From Luteimonas sp. J29 (GTDB taxonomy: Bacteria; Pseudomonadota; Gammaproteobacteria; Xanthomonadales; Xanthomonadaceae), in assembly GCF_000472505.1 (NCBI RefSeq), contig NZ_AWZR01000002.1, positions 186,001 to 250,000 on the forward strand: 64,000 nucleotides of DNA. Direction: 5' to 3'. The notes beneath the pieces are model-generated. The model was not told the origin of the DNA. It worked only from the letters and a program-made list of their open reading frames with translations, and ran no database searches. Numbering within the stretch: position 1 is the stretch's first letter; each line of letters starts with the position of its first letter. The translations under genes and the position numbers were made by a program. Of this stretch, positions 20,092-29,005 are shown piece by piece.

Positions 20092-21879
20092 ATGAGCAGT
20101 TATTCCGCTCCGCTGAATGAAATCCGCTTCGCCCTCCACGACGTGCTGGGAGTGGAGTCCACCTTCCGCCAGCTCGGCTACGACGATGCCGGCCGCGAGA
20201 CGATCGACGCGATCCTCGAGGAAGGCGCGCGCTTCTGCGAAAGCGTGCTGGCGCCGCTCAACCAGGTCGGCGACCGCCACGGCGTGGGTTACGACGCGGA
20301 CACCGGCAACGTCACCACCGCCCCCGGGTTCAAGGAGGCGTACGCGCAGTTCACCGAAGGCGGCTGGGGCGGACTGACCGCGCCGGGCGCCTACGGCGGC
20401 ATGGGCATGCCGCACACGCTCGGCCTGCCGCTGGAGGAGATGATCAACTCCGCCAACCTGGCCTGGGGCAACTTCCCGCTGCTCTCGCACGGTGCGCAGA
20501 ACGCCCTGCTCCACCATGGCGAGGAGTGGCAGCGCGAGGTGTTCCTGACCCGGCTGGTCTCGGGCGAGTGGACCGGCACCATGTGCCTGACCGAACCGCA
20601 CTGCGGCACCGACCTCGGCCTGCTGCGCACCCGCGCCGAGCCCCGCGCGGACGGCACCTACGCGGTCACCGGCACCAAGATCTTCATCACCGCCGGCGAG
20701 CACGACCTCGCCCCGAACATCGTCCACCTGGTGCTGGCGCGCCTGCCCGACGCGCCGGCCGGCAGCAAGGGGATCTCGCTGTTCATCGTGCCCAAGTTCA
20801 AGGTCGCGCGCGACGGCAGCGTCGGCGAACGCAACGCCCTGCGCTGCGGCTCGGTCGAGCACAAGATGGGCATCCACGGCTCGGCCACCTGCGTGATGAA
20901 CTTCGACGGCGCCGAGGGCTACCTGGTCGGCCAGCCGCACCGCGGCCTGGCGGCGATGTTCACCATGATGAACTCGGCCCGCATCGGCGTCGGCATGCAG
21001 GGCCTTGGCCTGTCCGAACGCGCGCTGCAGAACGCGCTGCGCTACGCGCGCGAGCGGCTCCAGTCGCGCTCGCTGTCGGGCGCGAAGTTCCCCGACAAAC
21101 CCGCCGATCCGATCATCGTGCAGCCGGACGTGCGCCGGATGCTGCTCACCTGCAAGGCGCTGGTCGAAGGCGGACGCGCGCTGTCCTACCACGCCGGACT
21201 GCAGATCGACCTGGCCGCGCACGGGGCCAGCGAGCAGGAACGCAAGCAGGCCGACGACCTGCTCGGCTTCCTGACCCCGATCGTCAAGGGCTGCCTGACC
21301 GAATGGGGCGTGGAATGCACCTACCACGCGTTGCAGTGCTTCGGCGGCCACGGCTACATCGCCGAGCACGGGATGGAGCAGCTGGCCCGCGACGCGCGCA
21401 TCACCACCCTTTACGAAGGCACCACCGGGATCCAGGCGCTGGACCTGATGGGCCGCAAGACCATGCAGCTGCAGGGCGCCGGGCTCAAGGTGTTCCTCGG
21501 CATGGTCCAGCGCTTCTGCGAGGAGCAGGCCGGCAACGCAGCGCTGGCCGAGTTCACCGGCCCGCTGGCGGCCAAGGCCCAGGAATGGCAGGCGCTGACC
21601 ATGGCGATCGCCGGGCGCGCGGCGCGCGACCCCGAGGAAATCGGCGCCGCCGCGTACGACTACCTGTTCTATTCCGGCTACGTGGCGCTGGCCTACTGGT
21701 GGGCGCGGATCGTGGCCGCGGCCGAGGCGTCCTCGCATCCGGAGTCGTTCAAGGCCGCCAAGCGCGAGACGGCGCGCTTCTTCTATGCGCGCCTGCTGCC
21801 GCGCACGCTGGTGCACAAGGCGGCGATCGAGAGCGGCCCGGGGCCGCTGCTGGCGCTCGCGGCCCAGGACTTCGACTGA
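20092..21879 (+). CDS. Acyl-CoA dehydrogenase with C-terminal extension domain
   Basis: 595 residues, the long proteobacterial class of acyl-CoA dehydrogenases (DmdC/AcdA-like) with an N-terminal extension and an extra C-terminal domain. FAD- and substrate-binding signatures are present: MCLTEPHCGTDLG, GTKIFITAGEHD, HKMGIHGSATCVMNFD, and CFGGHGYIAEHGMEQLARDARITTLYEGTTGIQ (cited by its ends, CFGGHGYI and LYEGTTGIQ). The glutamate of YEGTTGIQ is at the position of the catalytic base. It should oxidise an acyl-CoA to the 2-enoyl-CoA in the cytoplasm, passing electrons to ETF; the chain-length or branched substrate cannot be told. No Shine-Dalgarno motif is strong (TTTCCCGCAGG is upstream). Confidence 0.93.
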   Translation: MSSYSAPLNEIRFALHDVLGVESTFRQLGYDDAGRETIDAILEEGARFCESVLAPLNQVGDRHGVGYDADTGNVTTAPGFKEAYAQFTEGGWGGLTAPGAYGGMGMPHTLGLPLEEMINSANLAWGNFPLLSHGAQNALLHHGEEWQREVFLTRLVSGEWTGTMCLTEPHCGTDLGLLRTRAEPRADGTYAVTGTKIFITAGEHDLAPNIVHLVLARLPDAPAGSKGISLFIVPKFKVARDGSVGERNALRCGSVEHKMGIHGSATCVMNFDGAEGYLVGQPHRGLAAMFTMMNSARIGVGMQGLGLSERALQNALRYARERLQSRSLSGAKFPDKPADPIIVQPDVRRMLLTCKALVEGGRALSYHAGLQIDLAAHGASEQERKQADDLLGFLTPIVKGCLTEWGVECTYHALQCFGGHGYIAEHGMEQLARDARITTLYEGTTGIQALDLMGRKTMQLQGAGLKVFLGMVQRFCEEQAGNAALAEFTGPLAAKAQEWQALTMAIAGRAARDPEEIGAAAYDYLFYSGYVALAYWWARIVAAAEASSHPESFKAAKRETARFFYARLLPRTLVHKAAIESGPGPLLALAAQDFD

Positions 21880-22003
21880 GGCCGGGGGCGGGACGGCGGC
21901 GGGACGGCGCGGGCGCCGCGCGGGCGCGCCGTGAACCGCAAGGACGGGACCGGCGCACCGCCGCTGGCAAGGGTGCACGCGGGCAATCGCCACGGATTGG
22001 CGC

Positions 22004-22009
22004 TATGCT
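22004..22009 (+). promoter_or_regulatory. -10 box (TATGCT) just before the HNH gene
   Basis: TATGCT ends nine bases before the ATG at 22019, predicting transcription starting almost at the start codon. No ribosome-binding site can fit. Candidate leaderless mRNA. Confidence 0.4.
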
Positions 22010-22018
22010 CGGGTTCCG

Positions 22019-22687
22019 ATGGAGTGTGACAGAGCGCAGCTTCAGGTGGTCGGGGGCGGGATCGTCCGGATCCCGGACGGCCGCGCCACGCAGCCGGTCC
22101 CGCACGCGTTGCCGCACCGGCTGGATTCGGTGCGGCTGCTCTCGCTCGACGCCCATGGCCGCGCGCTGAACTGGATCAGCTGGCAGGACGCCGCCTGCCT
22201 GTACGCGCGCGAGGCGGTGGTGTGGACCCTCGGCGAACCGTGCCTGAGCATCCGCGGCGGCTTCAACCGCGACAGCGGCGCGCGCAGCATGCTCGAACTG
22301 CACCCGATCATCGCCGCGCGTGGCCACGTGCGCCCGCAGGCGCTCGACCCCACGCCGGCGCTCACCAACGCCTCGCTGTTCGCGCGCGACCGCTACCTGT
22401 GCATGTACTGCGGACGCGACTTCGGCCGCCATCACCTCACCCGCGACCACGTCGTACCCCTGTCGCAGGGCGGGCGCGACGTGTGGGAGAACGTGGTCAG
22501 CGCCTGCTTCCACTGCAATTCGCGCAAGGGCGGCCGCACGCCGCAGCAGGCGTCGATGCCGCTGCTCGCGGTGCCCTACCGGCCGAGCTGGATCGAGCAC
22601 CTGATCCTCTCGAACCGCAACATCCTCGCCGACCAGATGGCGTTCCTCGAGGCGCACCTGCCCAAGCGGCGCCATCCGCGCCAGTAG
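22019..22687 (+). CDS. HNH endonuclease domain protein
   Basis: 222 residues. The C-terminal half is a canonical HNH nuclease with a zinc-binding frame: CMYCGRDF (C128, C131), the catalytic DHVVPLSQGG, the Asn in WENVVSACFHCNSRKG, and the second cysteine pair CFHC. This class usually cuts DNA with a single metal ion. The N-terminal about 110 residues form a separate domain (DSVRLLSLDAHGRALNWISWQDA) shared with other stand-alone HNH proteins of this type. No restriction or phage genes are nearby, so its role (repair, or an unknown housekeeping task) is open. Transcription seems to start right at the ATG. Confidence 0.88.
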   Translation: MECDRAQLQVVGGGIVRIPDGRATQPVPHALPHRLDSVRLLSLDAHGRALNWISWQDAACLYAREAVVWTLGEPCLSIRGGFNRDSGARSMLELHPIIAARGHVRPQALDPTPALTNASLFARDRYLCMYCGRDFGRHHLTRDHVVPLSQGGRDVWENVVSACFHCNSRKGGRTPQQASMPLLAVPYRPSWIEHLILSNRNILADQMAFLEAHLPKRRHPRQ

Positions 22688-22749
22688 TGCCGCCCGGTCC
22701 CCGGGCGGTCGCGGGCGCCCTGCGGGGACCAACCCCCGGCGTGCTGGTT

Positions 22750-22755
22750 TACACT
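22750..22755 (+). promoter_or_regulatory. Candidate -10 box (TACACT) of the 22785 gene
   Basis: TACACT lies 29 bases before ATG 22785, leaving a short normal leader. No good -35 box is visible. Confidence 0.35.
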
Positions 22756-22784
22756 CCCGCCATCTTCCTGAACGAAGCGTCCGC

Positions 22785-23831
22785 ATGTCCCTGACCATTG
22801 GCCTGGCCGGGATGGATCCGGCGACCGAAGCCGCGCTCAAGGCTGCCTTCATGGAAGCCAACGAACGCCTCTCCGGGCGCTGGCTGCTACTCCCCGAGAC
22901 CCAGGCCGACCACATCGTCGTGGACATGGACAGCATGTACGGCCCGATGAGCTGGCTGCGCCTGCATGCCTCGGGCAAGAAGGTGGTGGGCCTGACCTCC
23001 GCGCCGCGCGCGCAGACCGACTTCCGCCTCGGACGCCCGTTCAACGCCGACTCGTTCCTGGCGCTGCTGGAGCAGATCCAGGCCGACGCGGGCGCGCCGG
23101 ACGCCACCCCGGCCGACGCCGCGCCGGGCACGCCGGCGCCCGCGCCTGCGGCGTCGGACAGCGTGCCGACACCGGCGCCCGCGCCGCCGGCGCAGGCCGC
23201 TCCGGACACGGGCGCGCCGGCAGTCCCGGCGCCGCCGGAGCCGGCTCCACCGCCGGCGCCCGAAGCCGCGCCCGCCACCCTGTTCGCCTGGTTGAGCAGC
23301 GGCCAGCTGCGGGGCCGGGTGCGCTACCGTCGCCCGAGCGGCCCGACCCTGCTGATCGACGCCGACGCGCCGGCCTACCACGGCCCGGCCACGCTCAAGC
23401 CGCTGGTCCAGTACTTCGAGGGCGCGGTGAGCGCGGGCGATTTCGAGCGCCTCGACGACGCTGCCTGGGCCCAGGAAGCCGCCACCGCCGGTGCGGCGCA
23501 GCCGCTGGCCCGGCTGGTCTGGCTCGGCGCACTGGTCAGCGGCCAGGGCAGCCTGCTGCCCGGCCACGATCCCGAAGCCCGGTACCAGCTCACCCGCTGG
23601 CCGCAGACCGAGCGCGAGTTTCCCCGCCACTTCCGCATCGCCACCGCGATGATGAAGGGACCGGCAACGCTGCAGGAGATCGCGTCCGCGAGCGGGATTC
23701 CGCTCGCGGAGATCGCGGACTTCGTCAACGCCAGCCTGGCCACGGGCGTCGCCGAGGCGGTGCCCGAGCCGCCCCCGGAGCCGGCGACGCCTTCGCGCGG
23801 CGGCCTGCTCGGGCGGCTGCGCGGCCGCTGA
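22785..23831 (+). CDS. Hypothetical two-domain protein with Pro/Ala-rich linker
   Basis: 348 residues, no signal peptide. The N-terminal domain (about 1-105) alternates strands and helices ([60 protein letters not shown]) like a receiver/Rossmann-type fold, but the acidic triad and lysine of a true response regulator are not evident. Then comes a 75-residue linker made almost only of Pro, Ala and acidic residues, and a C-terminal domain (about 170-330). This ends in a helix-turn-helix-like stretch ([36 protein letters not shown], cited by [17 protein letters not shown]). It looks like a signalling or regulatory adaptor. It ends 47 bp before dxs, which has its own -10 box. I do not recognise the family. 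Confidence 0.72.
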   Translation: MSLTIGLAGMDPATEAALKAAFMEANERLSGRWLLLPETQADHIVVDMDSMYGPMSWLRLHASGKKVVGLTSAPRAQTDFRLGRPFNADSFLALLEQIQADAGAPDATPADAAPGTPAPAPAASDSVPTPAPAPPAQAAPDTGAPAVPAPPEPAPPPAPEAAPATLFAWLSSGQLRGRVRYRRPSGPTLLIDADAPAYHGPATLKPLVQYFEGAVSAGDFERLDDAAWAQEAATAGAAQPLARLVWLGALVSGQGSLLPGHDPEARYQLTRWPQTEREFPRHFRIATAMMKGPATLQEIASASGIPLAEIADFVNASLATGVAEAVPEPPPEPATPSRGGLLGRLRGR

Positions 23832-23866
23832 ACGACGCCTGCGCGGCGCTTGCACCGCGCAGGATC

Positions 23867-23872
23867 TACAAT
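23867..23872 (+). promoter_or_regulatory. dxs: -10 box (TACAAT) six bases before the dxs start
   Basis: TACAAT is followed by exactly six bases and then the ATG at 23879, which places the expected transcription start on or next to the A of the start codon. No Shine-Dalgarno sequence exists. Strongest leaderless-mRNA candidate in the window. Confidence 0.55.
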
Positions 23873-23878
23873 GCGCGG

Positions 23879-25804
23879 ATGATCGATTCCACGCGCTATC
23901 CGCGCCTCGCGCGCATCGACAGCCCGGCCGACCTGCGTCGCTTCGACGAGGCCGAGCTGCAGGCGGTCGCGGACGAGCTGCGCGCCTACCTGATCGAATC
24001 CGTCGGCAAGTCCGGCGGCCACTTCGGCGCGGGGCTGGGCGTGGTCGAGCTCACCACCGCGCTGCACTGGATCTACGACACGCCCGAGGACCGGATCGTC
24101 TGGGACGTGGGCCACCAGTGCTACCCGCACAAGATCCTCACCGGGCGCCGCGACACCATCCACACGGTCAAGCAGGCCGGTGGCGTGGCGCCGTTCCCCA
24201 AGCGCGAGGAAAGCCCGTACGACACCTTCGGTGTCGGCCACTCCAGCACCTCGATCTCGGCTGCGCTGGGCATGGCGATCGCCAACGCCCGCGCCGCCCG
24301 CGACGACCAGGCGCCGGCGCGCCGGATCGTGGCCGTCATCGGAGACGGCGCGATGACCGCGGGCATGGCCTACGAGGCGCTCAACCACGCCGGTGGCATG
24401 GATCCCGAGCCCGACCTGCTGGTCATCCTCAACGACAACCGGATGTCGATCAGCGAGGCGGTCGGCGGCCTGACCAAGATGCTCGGCCGCATGAGCGGCA
24501 GCGCCACCCTCAACAAGCTGCGCGAGGGCGGCAAGAAGCTGCTCGGCGACAAGCGCACCAGCGGCCCGGCGCGCTTCGTGCGGCGCTGGGAAGAGCACTG
24601 GAAGGGCATGTTCGTGCCTTCCACGCTGTTCGAGGAGATGGGCTTCCACTACACCGGCCCGATCGACGGACACGACATCAAGGCGCTGGTCGGCGCGCTG
24701 AAGACGCTCAAGGGCCTGAAGGGCCCGCAGCTGCTGCACGTCATCACGACCAAGGGCAAGGGCTACGACCTGGCCGAGGGCGACCAGATCGGCTACCACG
24801 CCGTCTCGCCGTTCGATCCGTCCAAGGGCGTGGTGCCCAAGGCCGGCGCTTCCAGGCCGACCTACACAGACGTGTTCAGCGACTGGCTGTGCGACATGGC
24901 CGCCGCCGACCCGCGCCTGATGGGCATCACCCCGGCGATGCGCGAGGGCTCGGGTCTGGTGCGGTTCTCGAAGGAATACCCCGAGCGCTATTTCGACGTC
25001 GCGATCGCCGAGCAGCACGCGGTGACCCTGGCCGCGGGCATGGCCTGCGAGGGCGCCAAGCCCGTCGTGGCGATCTATTCGACGTTCCTGCAGCGCGGCT
25101 ACGACCAGCTCGTGCACGACGTGGCGATCCAGGACCTCGACGTGCTGTTCGCGATCGACCGCGGCGGCGTGGTCGGCCCGGACGGTGCCACCCACGCCGG
25201 CAACCTCGACCTGAGCTACCTGCGCTGCGTGCCGAACATGGTGGTCATGGCGCCGGCGGACGAACGCGAGTGCCGGCAGATGCTGAGCACCGGCTTCCGG
25301 CACGAAGGACCGGCCGCGGTGCGCTATCCGCGCGGCACCGGCCCCGGCGTCGCCGCGGGCGACACGCTGGACTCGCTGCCGATCGGCAAGGCCGAGGTCC
25401 GGCGCCACGGCTCCCGCCTCGCCCTGCTGGCCTTCGGCGCCCTGGTGCCGGCGGCCGAGCAGGTCGGCGCCGAACTGGGCCTGACCGTGGTCAACATGCG
25501 CTTCGTCAAGCCGCTCGACCGCGCGCTGCTGCTCGAGCTCGCGCAGTCCCACCAGGGCTTCGTCACCCTCGAGGACAACGTGGTGATGGGCGGCGCGGGG
25601 TCGGGCGTGCTCGAACTGCTGCACGCCGAAGGCGTGCTGCTTCCGGTCCTGCAGCTCGGGCTGCCGGACGCGTTCCAGCACCACGCCAGCCGCGAGGCGC
25701 TGCTGGCCGAGGCCGGGCTGGACGCAGCCGGCATCCGTGCCGCGATCCTGCGGCGCTGGCCCGGACAGGAAGACCAGCGCACGCTGCTCAGCGCATCGGG
25801 CTGA
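23879..25804 (+). CDS. dxs: 1-deoxy-D-xylulose-5-phosphate synthase
   Basis: 641 residues. It condenses pyruvate with glyceraldehyde 3-phosphate, the first and flux-controlling step of the MEP isoprenoid pathway; thiamine diphosphate and Mg2+ dependent, cytoplasmic. Visible motifs are [19 protein letters not shown] near residue 43, [15 protein letters not shown], the ThDP motif [15 protein letters not shown] with NDNRMSIS (about 152-190), the transketolase-like pyrimidine domain [17 protein letters not shown] (catalytic Glu and His), and [15 protein letters not shown]. The C-terminal domain is complete. Start ATG 23879 is set by [13 protein letters not shown] and by the adjacent -10 box. Followed after 86 bp by a diguanylate cyclase gene with its own ribosome-binding site. 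Confidence 0.97.
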   Translation: MIDSTRYPRLARIDSPADLRRFDEAELQAVADELRAYLIESVGKSGGHFGAGLGVVELTTALHWIYDTPEDRIVWDVGHQCYPHKILTGRRDTIHTVKQAGGVAPFPKREESPYDTFGVGHSSTSISAALGMAIANARAARDDQAPARRIVAVIGDGAMTAGMAYEALNHAGGMDPEPDLLVILNDNRMSISEAVGGLTKMLGRMSGSATLNKLREGGKKLLGDKRTSGPARFVRRWEEHWKGMFVPSTLFEEMGFHYTGPIDGHDIKALVGALKTLKGLKGPQLLHVITTKGKGYDLAEGDQIGYHAVSPFDPSKGVVPKAGASRPTYTDVFSDWLCDMAAADPRLMGITPAMREGSGLVRFSKEYPERYFDVAIAEQHAVTLAAGMACEGAKPVVAIYSTFLQRGYDQLVHDVAIQDLDVLFAIDRGGVVGPDGATHAGNLDLSYLRCVPNMVVMAPADERECRQMLSTGFRHEGPAAVRYPRGTGPGVAAGDTLDSLPIGKAEVRRHGSRLALLAFGALVPAAEQVGAELGLTVVNMRFVKPLDRALLLELAQSHQGFVTLEDNVVMGGAGSGVLELLHAEGVLLPVLQLGLPDAFQHHASREALLAEAGLDAAGIRAAILRRWPGQEDQRTLLSASG

Positions 25805-25890
25805 AGGACGGAAGGCAGGGACGCCGTGGGATCGCGGGGCCGGCGACACCGGGCCCGGGCGTTGCGGGACATCTGGCACGGGGGGAGTCG

Positions 25891-26958
25891 ATGAGTGCGA
25901 AGGCGACAGCTGCGGCCACCGGCCGCGGCCATGCGGTGCCCCGCGGGGCGGATCGCCTTCCGTGGCTGACCTACCGCTTCCGCCTGCTGGGCATGGGTCT
26001 TGGCGGCCTGTGCATCGGCGCGGTGCTGCTCGAGAACGGCGCGAACCCGCCGACCTGGGGCCTGCTGGCCTTCACCGCCCTGCTCTGGCCGCACCTGGCG
26101 CTGCAGGTCGCGCGGCGCAGCGCGTCGCCCTACCGCGCAGAACGCCGCAACCTGTTGCTGGATTCGGCCCAGGCCGGGTTCTGGGTGGCGATGATGCAGT
26201 TCAACCTGCTGCCTTCGGTGCTGCTGTTCACCCTGGTGACGGTGGACAAGATCAGCACCGGGATCCCGCGCCTGTGGCTGTGGTCGCTGCCGGCGTTCGC
26301 CTCCGGCCTGCTGTGCGGCGCGCTCGCGACCGGCTTCGCGGTCCGGCTGGAGACCAGCATGACCGAGCTGCTGTTCTCGCTGCCGGTGCTCACCATCCAC
26401 ACGATCGGCGTGGCCCTGGCCGTCAGCCACATGGGGCAGCAGATCCGCGAGAAGAACCGGCAACTGGACGAACTCAGCCGCACCGATTCGCTGACCGGGC
26501 TGCACGTGCGCCGCCACTGGCTCAAGCTCGCCGACCGCGCCCTGCGCCAGCATCGCGAGGAAGGCGTGTCGATGACCTTGTTGCTGCTCGACATCGACCA
26601 CTTCAAGGTGGCCAACGACCGCCACGGCCATTCGCAGGGCGACGAGGTGCTGCGCACCGTGGCCGCGGCGATCCGCGCCACCGTCGGCGAGGCCGGCGAG
26701 GCCGGCCGCTACGGGGGCGACGAATTCGGGCTGGTGCTGCCGGGGACCACGCCGGCCCAGGCGCGCGCGCTGGCGGAGTCGCTGCTCGAGGCGATCCGGC
26801 AGGCCGGCGTCGCCGCCCTGCCCGGCGCGCGCCTGACCGCCAGCATCGGCATCGCCCCGGCGCGCGCGACGCACGCGACGGTCGAGCAGTGGATCGACGA
26901 GGCGGACGTCGCCCTGTACCGGGCCAAGGACGCCGGCCGCGACCGGATCGGCGCCTGA
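25891..26958 (+). CDS. Diguanylate cyclase with MASE2 membrane sensor domain
   Basis: 355 residues. GGGGGAG precedes ATG 25891 by three to four bases. The N-terminal 190 residues hold several membrane segments (LLGMGLGGLCIGAVLL, WGLLAFTALLW, the NLLPSVLLFTLVT region, LLCGALATGFAV, VLTIHTIGVALAV) and match the MASE2 sensor domain known from AdrA/DgcC. The cytoplasmic GGDEF domain begins after a short helix (RTDSLTGLHVRRHW) and has an intact active site GGDEF (275-279), the LLLDIDHFKVANDRHGH nucleotide loop and ASIGIAPA. It should make cyclic di-GMP from GTP. The RxxD product-inhibition site normally found just before GGDEF is absent (GEAGEAGRY instead), so feedback inhibition may be lacking. 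The frame runs open far upstream inside dxs; that part is not coding. Confidence 0.93.
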   Translation: MSAKATAAATGRGHAVPRGADRLPWLTYRFRLLGMGLGGLCIGAVLLENGANPPTWGLLAFTALLWPHLALQVARRSASPYRAERRNLLLDSAQAGFWVAMMQFNLLPSVLLFTLVTVDKISTGIPRLWLWSLPAFASGLLCGALATGFAVRLETSMTELLFSLPVLTIHTIGVALAVSHMGQQIREKNRQLDELSRTDSLTGLHVRRHWLKLADRALRQHREEGVSMTLLLLDIDHFKVANDRHGHSQGDEVLRTVAAAIRATVGEAGEAGRYGGDEFGLVLPGTTPAQARALAESLLEAIRQAGVAALPGARLTASIGIAPARATHATVEQWIDEADVALYRAKDAGRDRIGA

Positions 26959-27016
26959 GCGCCCAGGCGTTCTCGCCGGCGTCGCGTCGCGGGAGACAGG
27001 CGGCGGGCCGGCACGG

Positions 27017-27505
27017 TCAACGCTGCAGCGCCCCCAGGCGCGACAGGTCCGCGGCCAGCGCCGACTCCTGCGGGAGCAGCTCGAAGCCCTCCCAGACGAA
27101 GCCGGGGGCGACCACGCACGTGACCAGCGCATGGCGATCGAGGGCGCGCGCGGACTGCCAGACCCCGGCAGGGACGATGTGCGTGGTCGCGTATCCCGCT
27201 GCCGCCGGCCCCAGCACGTGGACATCGACCGCGTCGCTGCCTTCGCGGTGCAGCAGCAGTTCCAGCGCGCCCCCTGCATCCCAGTGCCAGGACTCGTCGG
27301 CGTCGACGCGATGCCACGCACTGCGCGTGCCGGCCTCGAGCAGGTAGCGGATCGCCGTCATCGCCGGCCGCCGCAGCCCGCGTACGACGACCTCGGTCGC
27401 CGAGGCATGGATGCGACGGTAATGCCCGCCCTCGGGGTGCGGTTCCAGCCCGAGGGCATCGATCCAGTGGCGCGCGGAGTCCGCCATGGCCCAAGTATCG
27501 GGCAT
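27017..27505 (-). CDS. Cupin superfamily protein (cupin_5/DUF985)
   Basis: 162 residues (156 if the second ATG at 27487 is used, which begins MADSARHWIDAL like relatives). It is a single-domain cupin of the DUF985 family: GLEPHPEGGHYRRIH at the N-terminus, then TAIRYLLEAGTRSAWHRVDADESWHWDAGG carrying metal-ligand histidines, GPAAAGYATTHIVPAGVWQSAR and VAPGFVWEGFEL. Structures of this family show a small beta barrel; the substrate is unknown. Convergent with the diguanylate cyclase gene upstream. No operon partner. Confidence 0.87.
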   Translation of the reverse strand: MPDTWAMADSARHWIDALGLEPHPEGGHYRRIHASATEVVVRGLRRPAMTAIRYLLEAGTRSAWHRVDADESWHWDAGGALELLLHREGSDAVDVHVLGPAAAGYATTHIVPAGVWQSARALDRHALVTCVVAPGFVWEGFELLPQESALAADLSRLGALQR

Positions 27506-27718
27506 CGCGGACGCCGGCGGCGGCCCTCCCGGGTGACGGCGTGTCGCCCTGTGGCGCCATCACGCCCGAGGGCCTGTTCCGCGACCCGGTCGCGACGCAG
27601 TCCCCTCCGCGCGATGCGCTGGACCTGCCGGGACGCGGGCTTTCACATCTCCTTCACAATCCCAACACGTACTCCAACGGACCCTTGAGTCGCGCCGGGG
27701 CCGCGACGCAATCCCCGC

Positions 27719-27724
27719 TATATT
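27719..27724 (+). promoter_or_regulatory. -10 box (TATATT) of the Lpp-like gene
   Basis: TATATT lies 30 bases before ATG 27755, and AAGGAGC gives a strong ribosome-binding site in between. No clear -35 box at 16-18 bases; a TTGAGT is 28 bases upstream, too far. Confidence 0.45.
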
Positions 27725-27754
27725 CGCCCCGTCCCTGACGAAGGAGCATCCGAA

Positions 27755-28021
27755 ATGTCCGTAAGCAAGCGACACCTCAAGGCAAGCGTGCTCGGCGTGG
27801 CGATCGTTGCCGCCGCCGGCCTGTCCGGCTGTGCGACCTACGCCGACGAGTTCGCGACGATCAACTCGCGCCTCGACCAGCTCGACTCGCGGGTGCAGAG
27901 CGCCGCGCAGAGCGCCGAATCGGCCAACCAGTCGGCGCAGCAGGCCAACCAGCGGCTCGACCAGATCGAGAGCCGCGTCCAGCAGCTCGAAGCGGCTCCG
28001 CGCCGCGCGCCGCGCGGCTGA
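27755..28021 (+). CDS. lpp: Small coiled-coil lipoprotein, Lpp/OprI-like
   Basis: 88 residues. The signal peptide ends at LSGC (cysteine 26); the mature protein is about 63 residues and is mostly one alpha-helical coiled coil with heptads (INSRLDQLDSRVQSAAQSAESANQSAQQANQRLDQIESRVQQLE, cited by INSRLDQLDSRV and ANQRLDQIESRV). This is the design of murein lipoprotein Lpp and Pseudomonas OprI, which link the outer membrane to peptidoglycan. The C-terminus is RRAPRG and lacks the terminal lysine that L,D-transpeptidases attach to the cell wall in E. coli, so covalent linkage, if any, would need another residue. An L,D-transpeptidase gene follows 85 bp downstream, beyond a strong terminator. AAGGAGC precedes the start. 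Confidence 0.8.
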   Translation: MSVSKRHLKASVLGVAIVAAAGLSGCATYADEFATINSRLDQLDSRVQSAAQSAESANQSAQQANQRLDQIESRVQQLEAAPRRAPRG

Positions 28022-28054
28022 TCGTCCGGCGCAGTCCGCGACGTCGGTCCAACT

Positions 28055-28083
28055 GGACCGGTGGCCACCCCGGCCACCGGTCC
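28055..28083 (+). terminator. Terminator after the Lpp-like gene
   Basis: A perfect 12-bp stem (GGACCGGTGGCC / GGCCACCGGTCC) with a five-base loop starts 33 bases after the stop codon; only TT follows, so some read-through into the next gene is plausible. Confidence 0.7.
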
Positions 28084-28106
28084 TTGGACATCGTCCGCCC
28101 CGTTGA

Positions 28107-28856
28107 ATGAGGAACCTCCCCATCCGAACACGCATGCTTCCTGCCTACCGCGCGTTCCGTGGCGCGCTGCTGCACGCAGTCGCAGTGACATGCCTGGCCG
28201 TGGCTGGCGCCGGAACCGTCGCAGCCCAGCCCACCCCCGCGGTCGACGAGCTCCCGCCTGGCCAGGAAGTCTCCGACACGGTCATCGAACTCGCCGGCTG
28301 GATCGTCGCCACCGGCGACAACCAGGGGTATCCGTTCGCCATCATGGACAAGCAGGCCGCCCAGGTCCTGGTGTTCGGGGGCGACGGGCGGCTCCGTGGC
28401 GCGGCTCCCGGACTGTTCGGTTCGGCGATCGGCGACCACACCGCGCCGGGCATCGCCGGACTCGCGCTGCGCGAGATCCCCGGCCGCGATCGCACCACGC
28501 CGGCGGGCCGCTTCATCGGCGGATTCGGTCCGTCGATCGACGCCGGCCGCGTACTGTGGGTCGACTACGATTCCGCGGTCTCGATGCATCCGACGGCGAC
28601 CGGAGTACCCGCCGAGAGGCGGCCGGAACGCCTCGCCTCGCCGACACCCGAGGACAACCGCGTCACCCACGGCTGCATCAACGTTTCGCCGGGGTTCTAC
28701 GAGCACGTCGTGACTCCCGCCTTCGAGCGTGGCGGCGTGTTCTACATCCTCCCGGAGACGCTTGCGCTCGAAGAGGTGTTCCCCGAGTTCGCCCGGAGCC
28801 GGGACGTGGCGCAACGCGGCAAGCGGCGGGGCGCCCGCGCGGCCGCCGGCCGCTGA
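28107..28856 (+). CDS. L,D-transpeptidase (YkuD domain)
   Basis: 249 residues. The N-terminal signal sequence (LLHAVAVTCLAVAGAGTVAAQ, ends near residue 41) directs it to the periplasm. The YkuD catalytic domain follows, with the conserved histidine in VSMHPTATG and the nucleophile in NRVTHGCINV (C190, H188), which fit the HxnSHGChN pattern. Such enzymes make 3-3 peptidoglycan crosslinks or attach lipoproteins to peptidoglycan. Its position just after the Lpp-like lipoprotein suggests a functional link, although the lipoprotein lacks the classic terminal lysine. The start may instead be the ATG at 28134 (MLPAYRAFRG). The C-terminal 20 residues are basic (RGKRRGARAAAGR). No strong promoter of its own is seen. 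Confidence 0.87.
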   Translation: MRNLPIRTRMLPAYRAFRGALLHAVAVTCLAVAGAGTVAAQPTPAVDELPPGQEVSDTVIELAGWIVATGDNQGYPFAIMDKQAAQVLVFGGDGRLRGAAPGLFGSAIGDHTAPGIAGLALREIPGRDRTTPAGRFIGGFGPSIDAGRVLWVDYDSAVSMHPTATGVPAERRPERLASPTPEDNRVTHGCINVSPGFYEHVVTPAFERGGVFYILPETLALEEVFPEFARSRDVAQRGKRRGARAAAGR

Positions 28857-29005
28857 GCCGCGACGCAAACGGCCTGCGACGGAATTTCCACCCGGCGCAT
28901 CGTCCGCTGGAGGCTGCCGCCGCACGGCCGGTCCGGATCCGGCCAGCCTGCCGCCAGCCTGTCCCGCGCGCGCCACGACCGGTCCGGGGCAGCAGAACGG
29001 CCAAG

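Noticed and set aside
23091..23300. DNA-level repeat in the Pro/Ala-rich part of the 22785 gene.
   Set aside because: Degenerate GC-rich codons for Pro and Ala; no regular unit length.
24118..26958. A 946-codon frame joining dxs-region sequence with the diguanylate cyclase.
   Set aside because: The part before 25891 is an out-of-frame reading of dxs; the cyclase has a GGGGGAG site and ATG at 25891.
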